Assembly (NCBI RefSeq): GCF_001669775.1
Contig: NZ_LXWK01000017.1
Coordinates: forward strand, 124,001-188,000
Source: Rheinheimera sp. SA_1
GTDB lineage: Bacteria; Pseudomonadota; Gammaproteobacteria; Enterobacterales; Alteromonadaceae
Length of the DNA: 64,000 nt
Direction of reading: 5' to 3'
Shown here: one piece after another, positions 37,039 through 46,724 of the stretch
How the letters are laid out: the number at the start of each line of letters is the position of its first letter
Position numbering within the stretch: position 1 is the first letter of the stretch
Program-made: the position numbers and the translations under genes
Notes under the pieces: generated by a model
Database searches by the model: none
What the model saw: only the letters and a program-made list of their open reading frames with translations
What the model was told of the DNA's origin: nothing

Positions 37039-39563
37039 TTTTGCATCGCTTTTTTGGTTTTATTAGTAGGCATCGCTTGTAACGGATCTTCGGGCCAATA
37101 ATGTTTAGGGTAACGACCTTTCATTTCTTTTTTTACGTCCTGATAAGCATTTTGCCAGAAACTGGCCAAATCTGCGGTTTTTTGCAGCGGCTGGCGCGAC
37201 GGTGACAATAAGGTCACAATCACCGGCACCCTACCGTTGCCAACAGTGGGTGTACTGCTTTGTCCAAACATTTCCTGAATGCGGATAGCGAGCTCGACTT
37301 GCACATCTATCTGGGCTTCTTTCTGGCCGCCAGCCTGACCAACCGACTGATAAACAAGCTTAATATCGGTGCCGAGCACTGAACGCCAGCTGGCTGGTAG
37401 CAGGCTATTCAGCTGCTGCTGTTGTTGGTAATTCAATTGTTGCCATAAAAGTGGGTACAAATCGAGTTTTTGCAACTGTGTTTGCGAACTAATATTCGTC
37501 AGAAACGGCTCCAGCCAATGTTGCATCGTGCTCGCAAGTGTCGGTAGCGACAGATCCGGCCAACCTGCTTCAGGTTGCAGCTTGCGCGCTAACGCCAGCC
37601 GCTGCTGTAAATTCTGTGCTGCATCGGTCCATTCCAACAGCTGTAAGCCCTTTTTGCTCAGATAATCGACCCAGGCAGCACTACGATCGGCAGGGCTCAG
37701 ACTTTGACTGAGGTTTTTGCGTTTGAGCACCAAAGCGCCCAGTTGCTGTCGCTCCTCCGCCAGAAATCGCCCGGAACTTTCGTCAAAAGCAAAATGTTTG
37801 ATGGTGGTCAGCTGGTTTTGCCATTCCTGCGTTAACGCATCAAGCGTTAAGGTTGCAGCGGCGCTGACCCAGGCGTTATTGCCAACCAGGCGTAAATCAG
37901 CCACCACCAGATAAGGGCTGTGCGCCAGTGCATCGTCCGGCGGTAATACCGCGCCTGTGCCATTGGCCAGTAAATAACCCTGACCACGTTGCTGGGCGAT
38001 ACGGTCAGCAAATGCGTGACTGAGCAGTAACCCGGTGATTTGTTCCGGCCAGGATGCATGCAACATGTCTGCAGATTGCCGAAGTGCCTGAAATAACTGT
38101 CGCACTTGTTGTTGTGCTTGTTGCCGACCATGCCCGGCACGAAGCTGCGCCAATTGCGCTAAGACATCGGTGCTGTCAAACCGCCGGTTTTGTTCCAGTA
38201 ATACCGCAAGCCAGGCAGCTAAGGCGATCGCGCCTTGATAACCATCCTGCTCAAACCGCACTGCGTGCAATAACATTGATGCCAGCCGTGGATCTGTTGG
38301 CAGCTTCAGCATGGCTTTACCATGGGCCGTCAGCTGATTTTGTGCATCTAAAGCGCCTAGCCAGCGTAAACATTGCTCCGCTGCCTGCAATTGCGCGGAG
38401 GGCGGCAGGTCCAGCCAGAATAAATCCGCCACCTGACAACCCCAGCCAGCGATTTCCAGCCGCAGCGCCAATAAATCAGCCTGTAGAATATCCGGTGTGG
38501 TAAAAGCCGGTCGGCGCGCCCATTTCTCAGCAGTATCAATCCGATAACAGAAACCAGCACTCAACCGTCCAGCCCGGCCAGCGCGCTGGGTGGCGGAAGC
38601 CTGACTAATTTGCACCGTATCCAGTTTACTAAAACCAAGTTTTGGCTGATATACCGCCTGACGTGCGACACCTGAATCAATCACCAAACTAATGCCGTCG
38701 ATGGTCAGACTGGTTTCGGCAATATTCGTCGCCAGCACTATTTTACGCTGGCCTTTTGCTGCTGGCGCAATAGCCCGTTGCTGCCCGGCTAAGGATAACG
38801 AGCCGATTAACGCAAATACCTGCACATCTGGGGGTAACTGTTGTTGAGGGAGAGTCTGCTCGGTCAGATATGCATAAGCCCGTTCAATCTCGCGCTGTCC
38901 CGGCAAAAATACTAAAAAACTGCCCTGATGGTCGCTGAGTAACTGTTTCGCCAATCTGGCACTTTGCAACCAAACATCTTCTTGCGTTGGCGCCACATAA
39001 CGAATGTCGACCGGATAACTTCGGCCAGCACTTTGCAACAATGGGGCGGCCAGTTTTTCACTCAAATCAGCACCGGCCAAAGTTGCCGACATAATCAGCA
39101 GTTTTAGCTGGTCATTGAGTTGCTGCACTTCCAACGCTAACGCCAATGCTAAATCGGCCTGCAGTGAACGTTCATGAAATTCGTCGAAAATTAATAAATC
39201 GGTGGTTTCCAGGGTCGGGTCTTGCTGAATTTTCCGGATCAGCACCCCTTCGGTAACTATAAGCAACCGAGTGCGGGCGGAATATTGTTGCTCAAAGCGA
39301 ATTTGGTAACCTACGGTTTCGCCAACCGCCTCACCCAATTGCACCGCCAGATAACTGGCGATACTTTTCGCCGCTAACCTTCGAGGTTCGAGCATGATGA
39401 TCAATTGACCGGCGAATTGCGGTTGTTGCAGCAAAAATAACGGCAGATAGGTCGATTTACCCGCGCCAGGGTGCGCAGTCAGCAGTATTTTGTTGTGCTT
39501 TGCCAGCGCTTGTAACAGCGCCGGGCAAATTTCCGCGACAGGTAAGGTCAAAACAGGGTCCAA
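37035..39563 (-). CDS. hrpB: ATP-dependent helicase HrpB
   Basis: DEAH-box-related RNA helicase of 842 residues. Motif I is AHPGAGKSTYL, motif II DEFH (the HrpB variant), motif III MSATL and motif VI QRAGRAGRLSAG. A helicase-associated region and a C-terminal HrpB-specific domain follow. No ATG opens the frame. TTG 39563 gives MDPVLTLPVAEI. TTG 39551 gives MTLPVAEI, which aligns better with E. coli (LPVAAVLPELL). It overlaps mrcB by 4 bp. The exact role of HrpB is unclear. Confidence 0.93.
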   Translation of the reverse strand: MDPVLTLPVAEICPALLQALAKHNKILLTAHPGAGKSTYLPLFLLQQPQFAGQLIIMLEPRRLAAKSIASYLAVQLGEAVGETVGYQIRFEQQYSARTRLLIVTEGVLIRKIQQDPTLETTDLLIFDEFHERSLQADLALALALEVQQLNDQLKLLIMSATLAGADLSEKLAAPLLQSAGRSYPVDIRYVAPTQEDVWLQSARLAKQLLSDHQGSFLVFLPGQREIERAYAYLTEQTLPQQQLPPDVQVFALIGSLSLAGQQRAIAPAAKGQRKIVLATNIAETSLTIDGISLVIDSGVARQAVYQPKLGFSKLDTVQISQASATQRAGRAGRLSAGFCYRIDTAEKWARRPAFTTPDILQADLLALRLEIAGWGCQVADLFWLDLPPSAQLQAAEQCLRWLGALDAQNQLTAHGKAMLKLPTDPRLASMLLHAVRFEQDGYQGAIALAAWLAVLLEQNRRFDSTDVLAQLAQLRAGHGRQQAQQQVRQLFQALRQSADMLHASWPEQITGLLLSHAFADRIAQQRGQGYLLANGTGAVLPPDDALAHSPYLVVADLRLVGNNAWVSAAATLTLDALTQEWQNQLTTIKHFAFDESSGRFLAEERQQLGALVLKRKNLSQSLSPADRSAAWVDYLSKKGLQLLEWTDAAQNLQQRLALARKLQPEAGWPDLSLPTLASTMQHWLEPFLTNISSQTQLQKLDLYPLLWQQLNYQQQQQLNSLLPASWRSVLGTDIKLVYQSVGQAGGQKEAQIDVQVELAIRIQEMFGQSSTPTVGNGRVPVIVTLLSPSRQPLQKTADLASFWQNAYQDVKKEMKGRYPKHYWPEDPLQAMPTNKTKKAMQK

Positions 39564-39566
39564 ATG

Positions 39567-39587
39567 AAGGAGCCGTCATAGCTCCTT
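39567..39587 (+). terminator. Hairpin between pepB and hrpB
   Basis: Stem AAGGAGC / GCTCCTT with a 7-base loop. The T7 run lies on the plus strand, although both flanking genes run minus. Read from the minus strand, it would end pepB transcription only weakly, and its AAGGAG/CTCCTT pair could affect hrpB translation. Confidence 0.4.
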
Positions 39588-39603
39588 TTTTTATGTTTAA
39601 GGA

Positions 39604-40902
39604 TCAAGCCGTTTCCGTCAGTAGCGTTTGCGCAACCAACCGAATACCGGTGCCGGTAGCGCCGGCGCCCCAGAACCCATTGGCGGTATTATGGAACGCT
39701 GCCGCTAAATCAATATGCAACCAGCCTTTGCCATCATTCGGCACAAAACGGCTTAAAAAGCCGGCGGCGTTACTGGCGCCACCGGTTCCACCGCCTTTAA
39801 TTGGGCGGCTATTGGCGGTGTCAGCATAAGGTGATGGACATTGTTGTTGGTGCCAGCGCTCCAGCGGCAGTGGCCAGGCGGCTTCCTGCACTTGTTCGGC
39901 GTAACCCAACACGCGGTTTTGCAACGACTTATCCAAAGCAAACAACGCATTATATTCAGTGCCAACCGCCATCATCGCTGCGCCGGTTAAGGTGGCAGCA
40001 TCAATCAACAGCGGCGCACCGGTTTGCGCTGCACATAACAAACCATCGGCAAGCACCAATCGACCTTCGGCATCAGTATTCACTACTTCCACACTCACGC
40101 CATTTTTGTAAGTCAGAATGTCGCCCAGCTTGTAAGCGCGGCCATTGATCAGGTTTTCGGCACAGCACAACACCAGTTGTACCCGTTTGGTTAGGCCTTG
40201 CAAAATCGCCAGCGCCAATGCAGCAGTGACTGTTGCAGCGCCGCCCATATCGCATTTCATCGTCAACATGCCTTCAGAGGCTTTAATTGAATAACCACCG
40301 CTGTCGAAGGTAATGCCTTTACCGATCAAAGCTGCAGATACCGGTGCATCTGCATGACCGGTTGGATTAAAATCCAGCACTAACATTGCCGGTACGCGAT
40401 CACTACCGCGACCTACCGCATGCAGACCAATCCAGCCCTCTGCTAATAATTCATCACCGGCAATAGTGCGGGCGGTAATACTGCCACGTGGCGCTACCGC
40501 TTCGATAAATGCGGTGGCTTCGGCACACAAGGTTTGTGGCGATAAATCTTCCGGGGTTTGATTAATTTGTTTTTTGGCCCAGGCGAAACATTGTTGCAAT
40601 TGCACCAGTTGCTCTACTTGTTGCTCAGTGCCGGCCCAACTGACGCCACCAAGCTTTTTCGCGCTGCAAAATCCCTGATAAAACGCCCATTGTTTGTCTA
40701 CCGTCCAGTCGCTACCCGCCAGCTGCACTTGTTGCACCCCCAAACCATCCAGGCTGCGGCCGGCTTTTTGAATTGCTCGCAATTGCTCCTGCGCTGGCTG
40801 ATGAATTTGATATCCATCCACTGTTGGCGTTAAGGCTGGGTTTTTACCAAAACGGGAGTCGGCGGCGTTGGTGGTCAGAGAGATTTGCAGCAGTTGCGTC
40901 AT
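39604..40902 (-). CDS. pepB: Peptidase B (M17 aminopeptidase)
   Basis: Dizinc aminopeptidase of 432 residues, close to the 427 of E. coli PepB, acting on peptides in the cytosol. Signature NTDAEGRLVLADGL; metal-binding GKGITFDSGGYSIKASEGM and MKCDMGGAATVTAAL. The N-terminal domain is short, as in PepB rather than PepA. It is upstream of hrpB on the same strand. It is the second M17 enzyme in the window. Confidence 0.9.
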   Translation of the reverse strand: MTQLLQISLTTNAADSRFGKNPALTPTVDGYQIHQPAQEQLRAIQKAGRSLDGLGVQQVQLAGSDWTVDKQWAFYQGFCSAKKLGGVSWAGTEQQVEQLVQLQQCFAWAKKQINQTPEDLSPQTLCAEATAFIEAVAPRGSITARTIAGDELLAEGWIGLHAVGRGSDRVPAMLVLDFNPTGHADAPVSAALIGKGITFDSGGYSIKASEGMLTMKCDMGGAATVTAALALAILQGLTKRVQLVLCCAENLINGRAYKLGDILTYKNGVSVEVVNTDAEGRLVLADGLLCAAQTGAPLLIDAATLTGAAMMAVGTEYNALFALDKSLQNRVLGYAEQVQEAAWPLPLERWHQQQCPSPYADTANSRPIKGGGTGGASNAAGFLSRFVPNDGKGWLHIDLAAAFHNTANGFWGAGATGTGIRLVAQTLLTETA

Positions 40903-41014
40903 ATTGGACCTTCATTGATTAACAAATAACAGCGAGTAAAAAAAGAAGAAGCCGGAGTGTAGCACAGCCTTTTTTGAAGTTCACCGGCTGACGTTTCCAG
41001 TTTCGGCACCTGCT

Positions 41015-41045
41015 TATACCCGTCATCTTTGAAGATTTGGGTATA
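41015..41045. repeat. ERIC-like solo ends (31-bp deletion derivative)
   Basis: 31-bp palindrome TATACCCGTCATC + TTTGAAGAT + TTGGGTATA. It matches the two outer ends of the 128-bp ERIC-like element joined without the core. It lies just before the TauE/SafE gene end. Confidence 0.7.
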
Positions 41046-41055
41046 AACTTCAGCA

Positions 41056-41856
41056 TTAAAAAGCGACATGGTGCAACATCTTGGCGCTTAAACTAATAAG
41101 CAGCAGCGCGAACAGCTTTTTCAGGGTAGCGACCGGCAATCGATGCGCCAGTTTGACACCCAAAGGCGCGGTAAAAAAGCTGACCACTGAAATCAGCAGC
41201 ACCGCTGGCAAATATAAATAACCGATACTCCATTGCGGCATGCTCTGAGCAGGCGCCACTAAAGCCCCACTGATGGCATAACCCAAGGTGCCGCTGATGG
41301 CGATAGGTAAACCCAGCGCCGCCGAAGTACCAATCGCTTGCTGCACTTTGACATTACACCAGGTTAAAAACGGTACCGTTAGTGACCCGCCGCCAATCGC
41401 CACCAACGCTGAAACAGCACCAATGCCAAAGCCGGTCGCGGCCAGCGGCAAAGTTCCAGGTAAACTACGGCTGGGTTTGGGTTTGATATTCCACAGCATC
41501 TGCACCGCGACATAAGCCATAAACAGGCTGAAAAACCAGGCCAGCGCTACCGTCGGAATAAAAGCTGCCACTAACGCTGCTAATAAAGTCCCGACAATAA
41601 TGCCCGGACTCATCCGCCACACCACTGGCCATAATACCGCCTGATGCGCATGATGGCTGCGGGCACTGGCAAAAGAAGTCACCACAATAGCGGCTAAAGA
41701 GGTGGCAAGTGCCATATGCACTGATTCGGCAAACCCCAGACTCAGAAATAAACTGGTCAGCACCGGCACCATAATACCACCACCACCCACCCCAAGCAGC
41801 CCGGCAAAAAAGCCCACCGCCGCCCCTAACAACAAAAATGCCCACCACAATTCCAT
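41056..41856 (-). CDS. TauE/SafE family permease
   Basis: Membrane protein of 266 residues with about eight helices in two halves. The glycine-rich loop GLLGVGGGGIMVPVL and the second-half VAIGGGSLTVPFLTW are the family signature. Members export sulfite, sulfoacetate or related organosulfur anions, but the substrate cannot be read here. AAGGAAG precedes the ATG. It lies divergent from dksA and has no sulfur-metabolism neighbours. Confidence 0.88.
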   Translation of the reverse strand: MELWWAFLLLGAAVGFFAGLLGVGGGGIMVPVLTSLFLSLGFAESVHMALATSLAAIVVTSFASARSHHAHQAVLWPVVWRMSPGIIVGTLLAALVAAFIPTVALAWFFSLFMAYVAVQMLWNIKPKPSRSLPGTLPLAATGFGIGAVSALVAIGGGSLTVPFLTWCNVKVQQAIGTSAALGLPIAISGTLGYAISGALVAPAQSMPQWSIGYLYLPAVLLISVVSFFTAPLGVKLAHRLPVATLKKLFALLLISLSAKMLHHVAF

Positions 41857-42037
41857 TTTTACTTCCTTCTGTTAGCGCTTTGTCATCTTCAGCAACACAT
41901 GGCCATGATAATTTGATTCACAAGGGCCAAAAACTGGTCTAGATTGTAACGTTCATTTTTGTCGTATGACCAGCCAGTAAATTAAGGTGACGAAGCAGGG
42001 ATCAATCTGTATACTTCGGCGGCTTTTTTCATAGTGA

Positions 42038-42066
42038 TTGCGATGGTGCTTATATTCTGCTATCTA
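42038..42066 (+). promoter_or_regulatory. Putative dksA promoter
   Basis: -35 TTGCGA (42038-42043) and -10 TATCTA (42061-42066), with a 17-bp spacer. It would give a leader of about 38 bases before the dksA ATG. Based on consensus only. Confidence 0.4.
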
Positions 42067-42110
42067 TAGCCGCCATCTTTTTGCTTGGCACTGTTTTACA
42101 GGAGATTACC

Positions 42111-42560
42111 ATGCCAGAAGGCAAAACTAATAAAGCACTGGGTCTGTTAGCTTTAGCCGGCGTCACCCCTTATCAGGAGGCTCCGGGCGAAGAGTACATG
42201 AACCCGAAGCAACGCGAACATTTCCGCAAAATTCTCGACGCCTGGCGTCAGCAACTGCGCGAAGAAGTGGACCGTACCAAAAACCACATGGCTGATGAAG
42301 CCGCCAACTTCCCGGATCCGGTTGACCGTGCCGCTCAGGAAGAAGAATTCAGTTTAGAGTTACGTGCGCGGGATCGTGAACGTAAGCTTTTGAAAAAAAT
42401 TGAAAAAACCTTACAGAAGATCGAAGACGATGACTTTGGTTACTGTGATACCTGCGGTATCGAAATTGGTATCAAAAGGTTAGAAGCCCGCCCGACAGCT
42501 GATATGTGTATCGACTGTAAAACTCTGGCGGAGATCAAGGAAAAACAACTCGGCGGTTAA
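42111..42560 (+). CDS. dksA: RNA polymerase-binding transcription factor DksA
   Basis: DksA, 149 residues, inserts its coiled coil in the RNA polymerase secondary channel and works with ppGpp. The coiled coil at about 33-108 has the tip [11 protein letters not shown], where DxxDxA acidic residues act. The zinc finger is CDTCGIEIG and CIDC. ATG 42111 follows GGAGATTACC. The stop overlaps the gluQ start in TAATG, as in the dksA-gluQ operon of E. coli. Confidence 0.97.
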   Translation: MPEGKTNKALGLLALAGVTPYQEAPGEEYMNPKQREHFRKILDAWRQQLREEVDRTKNHMADEAANFPDPVDRAAQEEEFSLELRARDRERKLLKKIEKTLQKIEDDDFGYCDTCGIEIGIKRLEARPTADMCIDCKTLAEIKEKQLGG

Positions 42561-43444
42561 TGATGACCCCTGACGTTGCCCGTTTCCGGGGCCGGTTTGC
42601 GCCATCGCCATCCGGCCCTTTGCATTTTGGCTCGCTGGTGGCTGCTGTTGGCAGTTATCTGCAGGCCAAATCGCATGGTGGCGAATGGCTGCTTCGCATC
42701 GAAGATATTGACACCACGCGCGTGCAACCTGGTGCAGCTGATCATATCCTGCGCACGCTTGAACAATTTGGCCTTTTTTGGGACCAAACCGAAACTTATC
42801 AAACACAACGCCTGCCGCTCTATCAAACCGTTTTTGAACAATTACTGCAGCAACAAAAAATCTATGGCTGTAACTGTAGCCGTGCCCGGATTCAAAGTTT
42901 GGGCGGCCATTACGACAACCATTGCCAACAGCGGGCGCAGTCGATTGAACCGCTGGCGTGGCGACTAGTCCCAGGTGAAGTGAGTCATGCTTTTACAGAT
43001 TTAGTGTTTGGCCACATCGACATACCGGATGCGATTTGCCGTGAACACTACAGTATCAAACGTCGTGATGGTTTATTCGCTTATCAGCTGGTGGTGGTGG
43101 TCGATGATTTACAGCAGCAAATTGGCCAGGTGATCCGCGGTGCCGATTTACTGGAGATGACCACCCGGCAGCAGGCACTTTGTCAATTGTTAGGGCAAAC
43201 AGCACCTGCATATGGCCATTTGCCGCTCGCCGTCACCGCCCCTGGCCAGAAACTCAGTAAACAAAATCACGCCACCGATATCAGCAGCCAGCCGCTGTCG
43301 CAAAGTCTGCAACAGGCGTTGATTTTATTAGGCCAGCAGGTTCCCGGCGAACTGCAAGGTGCCGCCGTAACCGAATTATTAAGCTGGGCGCTGGCCAACT
43401 GGCAACTCAGTAAAGTGCCCAAAACCACTGAAGTGCTGATTTAA
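42560..43444 (+). CDS. gluQ: Glutamyl-Q tRNA(Asp) synthetase
   Basis: GluQRS paralogue of glutamyl-tRNA synthetase, 294 residues, lacking the anticodon-binding domain. It attaches Glu to queuosine of tRNA(Asp). HIGH-type motif FAPSPSGPLHFGS, LLRIEDIDTTR, Zn-site CNCSRAR, and KLSKQNH near residue 235. Coupled to dksA (overlapping TAATG). Confidence 0.95.
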   Translation: MMTPDVARFRGRFAPSPSGPLHFGSLVAAVGSYLQAKSHGGEWLLRIEDIDTTRVQPGAADHILRTLEQFGLFWDQTETYQTQRLPLYQTVFEQLLQQQKIYGCNCSRARIQSLGGHYDNHCQQRAQSIEPLAWRLVPGEVSHAFTDLVFGHIDIPDAICREHYSIKRRDGLFAYQLVVVVDDLQQQIGQVIRGADLLEMTTRQQALCQLLGQTAPAYGHLPLAVTAPGQKLSKQNHATDISSQPLSQSLQQALILLGQQVPGELQGAAVTELLSWALANWQLSKVPKTTEVLI

Positions 43445-43607
43445 TATCAGCAAAGGCTAAAAATTCAGCGGAAGGTGCAGGCTTTTCATGACATTCGCCA
43501 GCGATTTCATTCATTTTTTCACCAGTCTGCGGTAAGATGACGACGTTTTTTTTCAATGGACAGCCTGCTTCTTTTCCGCTGTCGCCCTTGTGTACAGGAG
43601 AACCACC

Positions 43608-45215
43608 ATTATTTCCCGAGTTTTAGATTTTTGCCGTCGCAAATTTGGCAAAAAAACCGCCAAAACCATCCAAGCGACTGAACAGGGATCCGAGCTGGAC
43701 TCCACTGTTGAAACCGAACGTGACAAATCAAGTAACGACGGCGAGCCGCGTTATCGCGACAGCGAACCGCGGCAGCACAGCAAACAATATCATGATGATG
43801 CCACCCGCCGCCGACCGCGTCCGGAACGTGGACCACAAAGCCGTAAAGGGCCAAAGTTAAATCCTCATCATCAATCTGCGGTATTACCAGCGTTAACAGT
43901 CCTAAACCGAGATCAACACGGTGTGTCGCGTAAAGACATCAGTCCGAATGCCTTAAAAGTTTTGTACCGCTTAAACGATGCCGGTTATGAAGCCTATCTG
44001 GTCGGTGGTTGTATCCGCGATTTATTGCTCGGTCAGCAGCCAAAAGATTTTGATGTGGTGACCAACGCCCATCCGGATCAGGTGAAGCAAGTGTTTAAAA
44101 ACTGCCGGCTGATTGGTCGGCGTTTTCGCTTAGCACATGTGGTGTTTGGTCGCGAAATTATTGAAGTAGCGACTTTCCGTGGCCACCACAGTGCCGGGGA
44201 AGATGAAGAAAATATTCCAACCGGCGTGCGCAGTGACCACGGTCAAATCTTACGCGACAACGTCTATGGCACTATCGAAGAAGACGCTGAGCGCCGCGAT
44301 TTTACCATCAATGCTTTGTATTATTCAGTCAACGACTTCGCTATTTACGACTTTGCCAACGGTGTGCAAGCCATAAACGAGCGTAAAATTGAGCTGATTG
44401 GTGACCCACAAACCCGTTATCGCGAAGATCCGGTGCGGATGCTACGTGCCGTGCGTTTTGCCACCAAACTGAATATGGATATTGCACCGGCAACCGCTGC
44501 CCCTATTGCGGAACTGGCGGTACTGCTGAAAAACATTCCGGCGCCTCGTTTGTTTGACGAAAGTCTGAAGCTGTTTATGGCTGGTAAAGCTTTTGACAAC
44601 TTTGTGCTGATGCACGAAAGCGGCATTCTGAAACAGCTTCTGCCACAACTGCACAAAGTGCTGAAGCAAGACAATGAAGGCAAAGCCTTTAATATGATTG
44701 CCAGCGCGCTGCAAAATACCGACCAGCGGGTCGCCGAAGACAAACCGGTGACGCCGGCGTTTATCTATGCCGCACTGCTGTGGTATCCGGTAGAACTGCG
44801 GATGCAGACTTTACTGGTCGAAAGTGGCCTGAACGATATCGATGCGTTGAATATTGCGATGACCGAAGTGTTGGATGAAGTGCAGCGCGTGATTGCCATT
44901 CCAAAACGTTTTACTATGTCCATCCGCGATATCTGGGCTTTGCAAACCCGCTTAGGCAAACGCGCTGGTCGTCGTGCCTTTAAACTGATGGAATTACCAA
45001 AATTCCGCGGTGCTTTTGATTTCCTGCAGCAACGGGCTGCCGCTGAAGGTGGCGCGCTCAGCGAATTGGCTTTCTGGTGGCAACGCTTCCAGGCAGCCGA
45101 TGAAGCTGGCCGTGAAGAACTGGTCGCCAACCTTGGCAAAGAAGGCATCGACAGCAAACCAAAACGTCGACGCAAACCGCCAGTGCGCCGTAAACCAGCG
45201 CCTGCCGCGGAATAA
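43608..45215 (+). CDS. pcnB: Poly(A) polymerase I
   Basis: Adds 3' poly(A) tails that promote RNA decay. Here 535 residues with palm motif LVGGCIRDLLLGQQPKDFDVV, GRRFRLAHV and RDFTINAL. A basic, low-complexity N-terminal stretch (about 15-90) exceeds E. coli PcnB. The start was set at ATT 43608. AGGAG (43596-43600) lies 7 bp before it, and ISRVLDFC aligns with E. coli FTRVANFC, whose gene begins with AUU. The alternative GTG 43590 has no ribosome site, and AGGAG would then lie within the coding region. It is followed 6 bp later by folK. Confidence 0.92.
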   Translation: MISRVLDFCRRKFGKKTAKTIQATEQGSELDSTVETERDKSSNDGEPRYRDSEPRQHSKQYHDDATRRRPRPERGPQSRKGPKLNPHHQSAVLPALTVLNRDQHGVSRKDISPNALKVLYRLNDAGYEAYLVGGCIRDLLLGQQPKDFDVVTNAHPDQVKQVFKNCRLIGRRFRLAHVVFGREIIEVATFRGHHSAGEDEENIPTGVRSDHGQILRDNVYGTIEEDAERRDFTINALYYSVNDFAIYDFANGVQAINERKIELIGDPQTRYREDPVRMLRAVRFATKLNMDIAPATAAPIAELAVLLKNIPAPRLFDESLKLFMAGKAFDNFVLMHESGILKQLLPQLHKVLKQDNEGKAFNMIASALQNTDQRVAEDKPVTPAFIYAALLWYPVELRMQTLLVESGLNDIDALNIAMTEVLDEVQRVIAIPKRFTMSIRDIWALQTRLGKRAGRRAFKLMELPKFRGAFDFLQQRAAAEGGALSELAFWWQRFQAADEAGREELVANLGKEGIDSKPKRRRKPPVRRKPAPAAE

Positions 45216-45221
45216 TCATTG

Positions 45222-45776
45222 ATGGCGACTGCACAAGCTCCTGTTAACAAAGAATCGGCAGCTACAACGCTGCCTACCCTTTGTTACCTTGGGCTTGGTG
45301 CAAATTTGCATCAGCCACTGATGCAGCTGGAACAAGCAGTTGTCGCGTTAGCGGCACTTGAACACTGTCAGCTGCAAAACGTTTCTTCGTTATACGGCTC
45401 CAAACCAATGGGGCCGCAAGACCAACCCGATTACGTCAATGCCGTTGCCGCGATCGTAACCACTTTATCCGCCGAACAATTGCTGGATCAGTTGCAAAAA
45501 ATTGAACTGGAACAAGGACGTCAGCGCAAAGATCAGCGTTGGGGCCCAAGAACTTTGGATTTAGATATCCTGCTGTATGGCGAACAAAACATTCAGAATG
45601 AACGTTTAACAGTGCCGCACTATGGCATGAAAGTGCGTGAATTTGTACTCTATCCGCTGGCCGAGCTGGCGCCTGAGCTACACTTGCCCGATGGCACAGC
45701 ATTGGCACAGCTGTTGAAAGCAGTGCCGCTGAATGGTTTGGTGGTGTTAGCCGCACCGCCAGCAATCGACCGGTAA
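45222..45776 (+). CDS. folK: 2-amino-4-hydroxy-6-hydroxymethyldihydropteridine pyrophosphokinase
   Basis: Transfers pyrophosphate from ATP to the pterin in folate synthesis. 184 residues: LGLGANLHQP (substrate loop), SSLYGSKPMGPQDQPDYVNAV and the signature RWGPRTLDLDILLYG. A short extra N-terminal lead precedes the usual first strand. The ATG lies 6 bp after the pcnB stop. The pcnB-folK-panB order is shared with E. coli. Confidence 0.95.
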   Translation: MATAQAPVNKESAATTLPTLCYLGLGANLHQPLMQLEQAVVALAALEHCQLQNVSSLYGSKPMGPQDQPDYVNAVAAIVTTLSAEQLLDQLQKIELEQGRQRKDQRWGPRTLDLDILLYGEQNIQNERLTVPHYGMKVREFVLYPLAELAPELHLPDGTALAQLLKAVPLNGLVVLAAPPAIDR

Positions 45777-45867
45777 TTTCAGAGCGAAGTCGCAGATAAT
45801 AGGTTGCGACAAGGCGTCAGATATGTAATCTTGCGCGCGTAAAATTCAATGGTCGGATGAGGATAAC

Positions 45868-46662
45868 ATGGCAAAAATTACCACTTCTGCGTTGCTGAAA
45901 CTGAAGCAACAAGGCGAAAAAATTACTGCGCTGACAGCCTACGACGCCAGCTTTGCCAAACTTTTTGCCGATGCCGGTGTTGAAGTGCTATTAATTGGCG
46001 ACTCGCTTGGCATGGTGCTGCAAGGCCATCCGGATACTTTACCGGTTAGCACCGCGGAAATTGCCTACCACACCCGCTGCGTCCGCGCTGGTGCACCACA
46101 AGCTTTTGTTATCGCTGACATGCCTTTTATGAGTTACGCCACCATGGAGCAGGCGTTTGCTAACGCCACGCCGCTGATGCAAGCCGGCGCTAATATGGTG
46201 AAGCTGGAAGGTGGTGAGTTTTTACTACCAACTATTAAAGCGCTGACCGAACGTGGTGTGCCGGTTTGTGGTCACATTGGCCTGACGCCGCAGTCGGTGC
46301 ATGTGTTTGGTGGTTTTAAAGTACAAGGCCGCGATAGCGCTGCTGCCGATCATATCCTGCAACAAGCCATTGAACTGGAACAAGCCGGTGCACAGCTATT
46401 GGTGGTGGAATGTATTCCATCGGCATTGGCCAAACGCATCAGCGAAGCGTTACGTATTCCGGTGATTGGCATCGGTGCCGGCGTCGACACCGATGGTCAG
46501 ATTTTAGTGATGCACGATTTACTCGGCATCAGCAGCGGTTATATTCCGAAGTTCTCGAAAAACTTCCTGCAGGAAACCGGCGATATTAAACGGGCGATCA
46601 GCCAGTATATTACCGATGTCAAACAAGGCGCTTTTCCAAGCGCCGAGCATAGTTTTAACTAA
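45868..46662 (+). CDS. panB: 3-methyl-2-oxobutanoate hydroxymethyltransferase
   Basis: First step of pantothenate synthesis, making ketopantoate from methylene-tetrahydrofolate. 264 residues with [48 protein letters not shown] and IPVIGIGAG. Upstream by 91 bp is folK, whose product feeds the folate used here. panC follows after 62 bp. Confidence 0.97.
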   Translation: MAKITTSALLKLKQQGEKITALTAYDASFAKLFADAGVEVLLIGDSLGMVLQGHPDTLPVSTAEIAYHTRCVRAGAPQAFVIADMPFMSYATMEQAFANATPLMQAGANMVKLEGGEFLLPTIKALTERGVPVCGHIGLTPQSVHVFGGFKVQGRDSAAADHILQQAIELEQAGAQLLVVECIPSALAKRISEALRIPVIGIGAGVDTDGQILVMHDLLGISSGYIPKFSKNFLQETGDIKRAISQYITDVKQGAFPSAEHSFN

Positions 46663-46724
46663 AGCGGTCAGCGACCTGTTTTGCTCAGTCACTTTAAGGG
46701 CTGGGCTTGTTGCCAGAGGACTTT

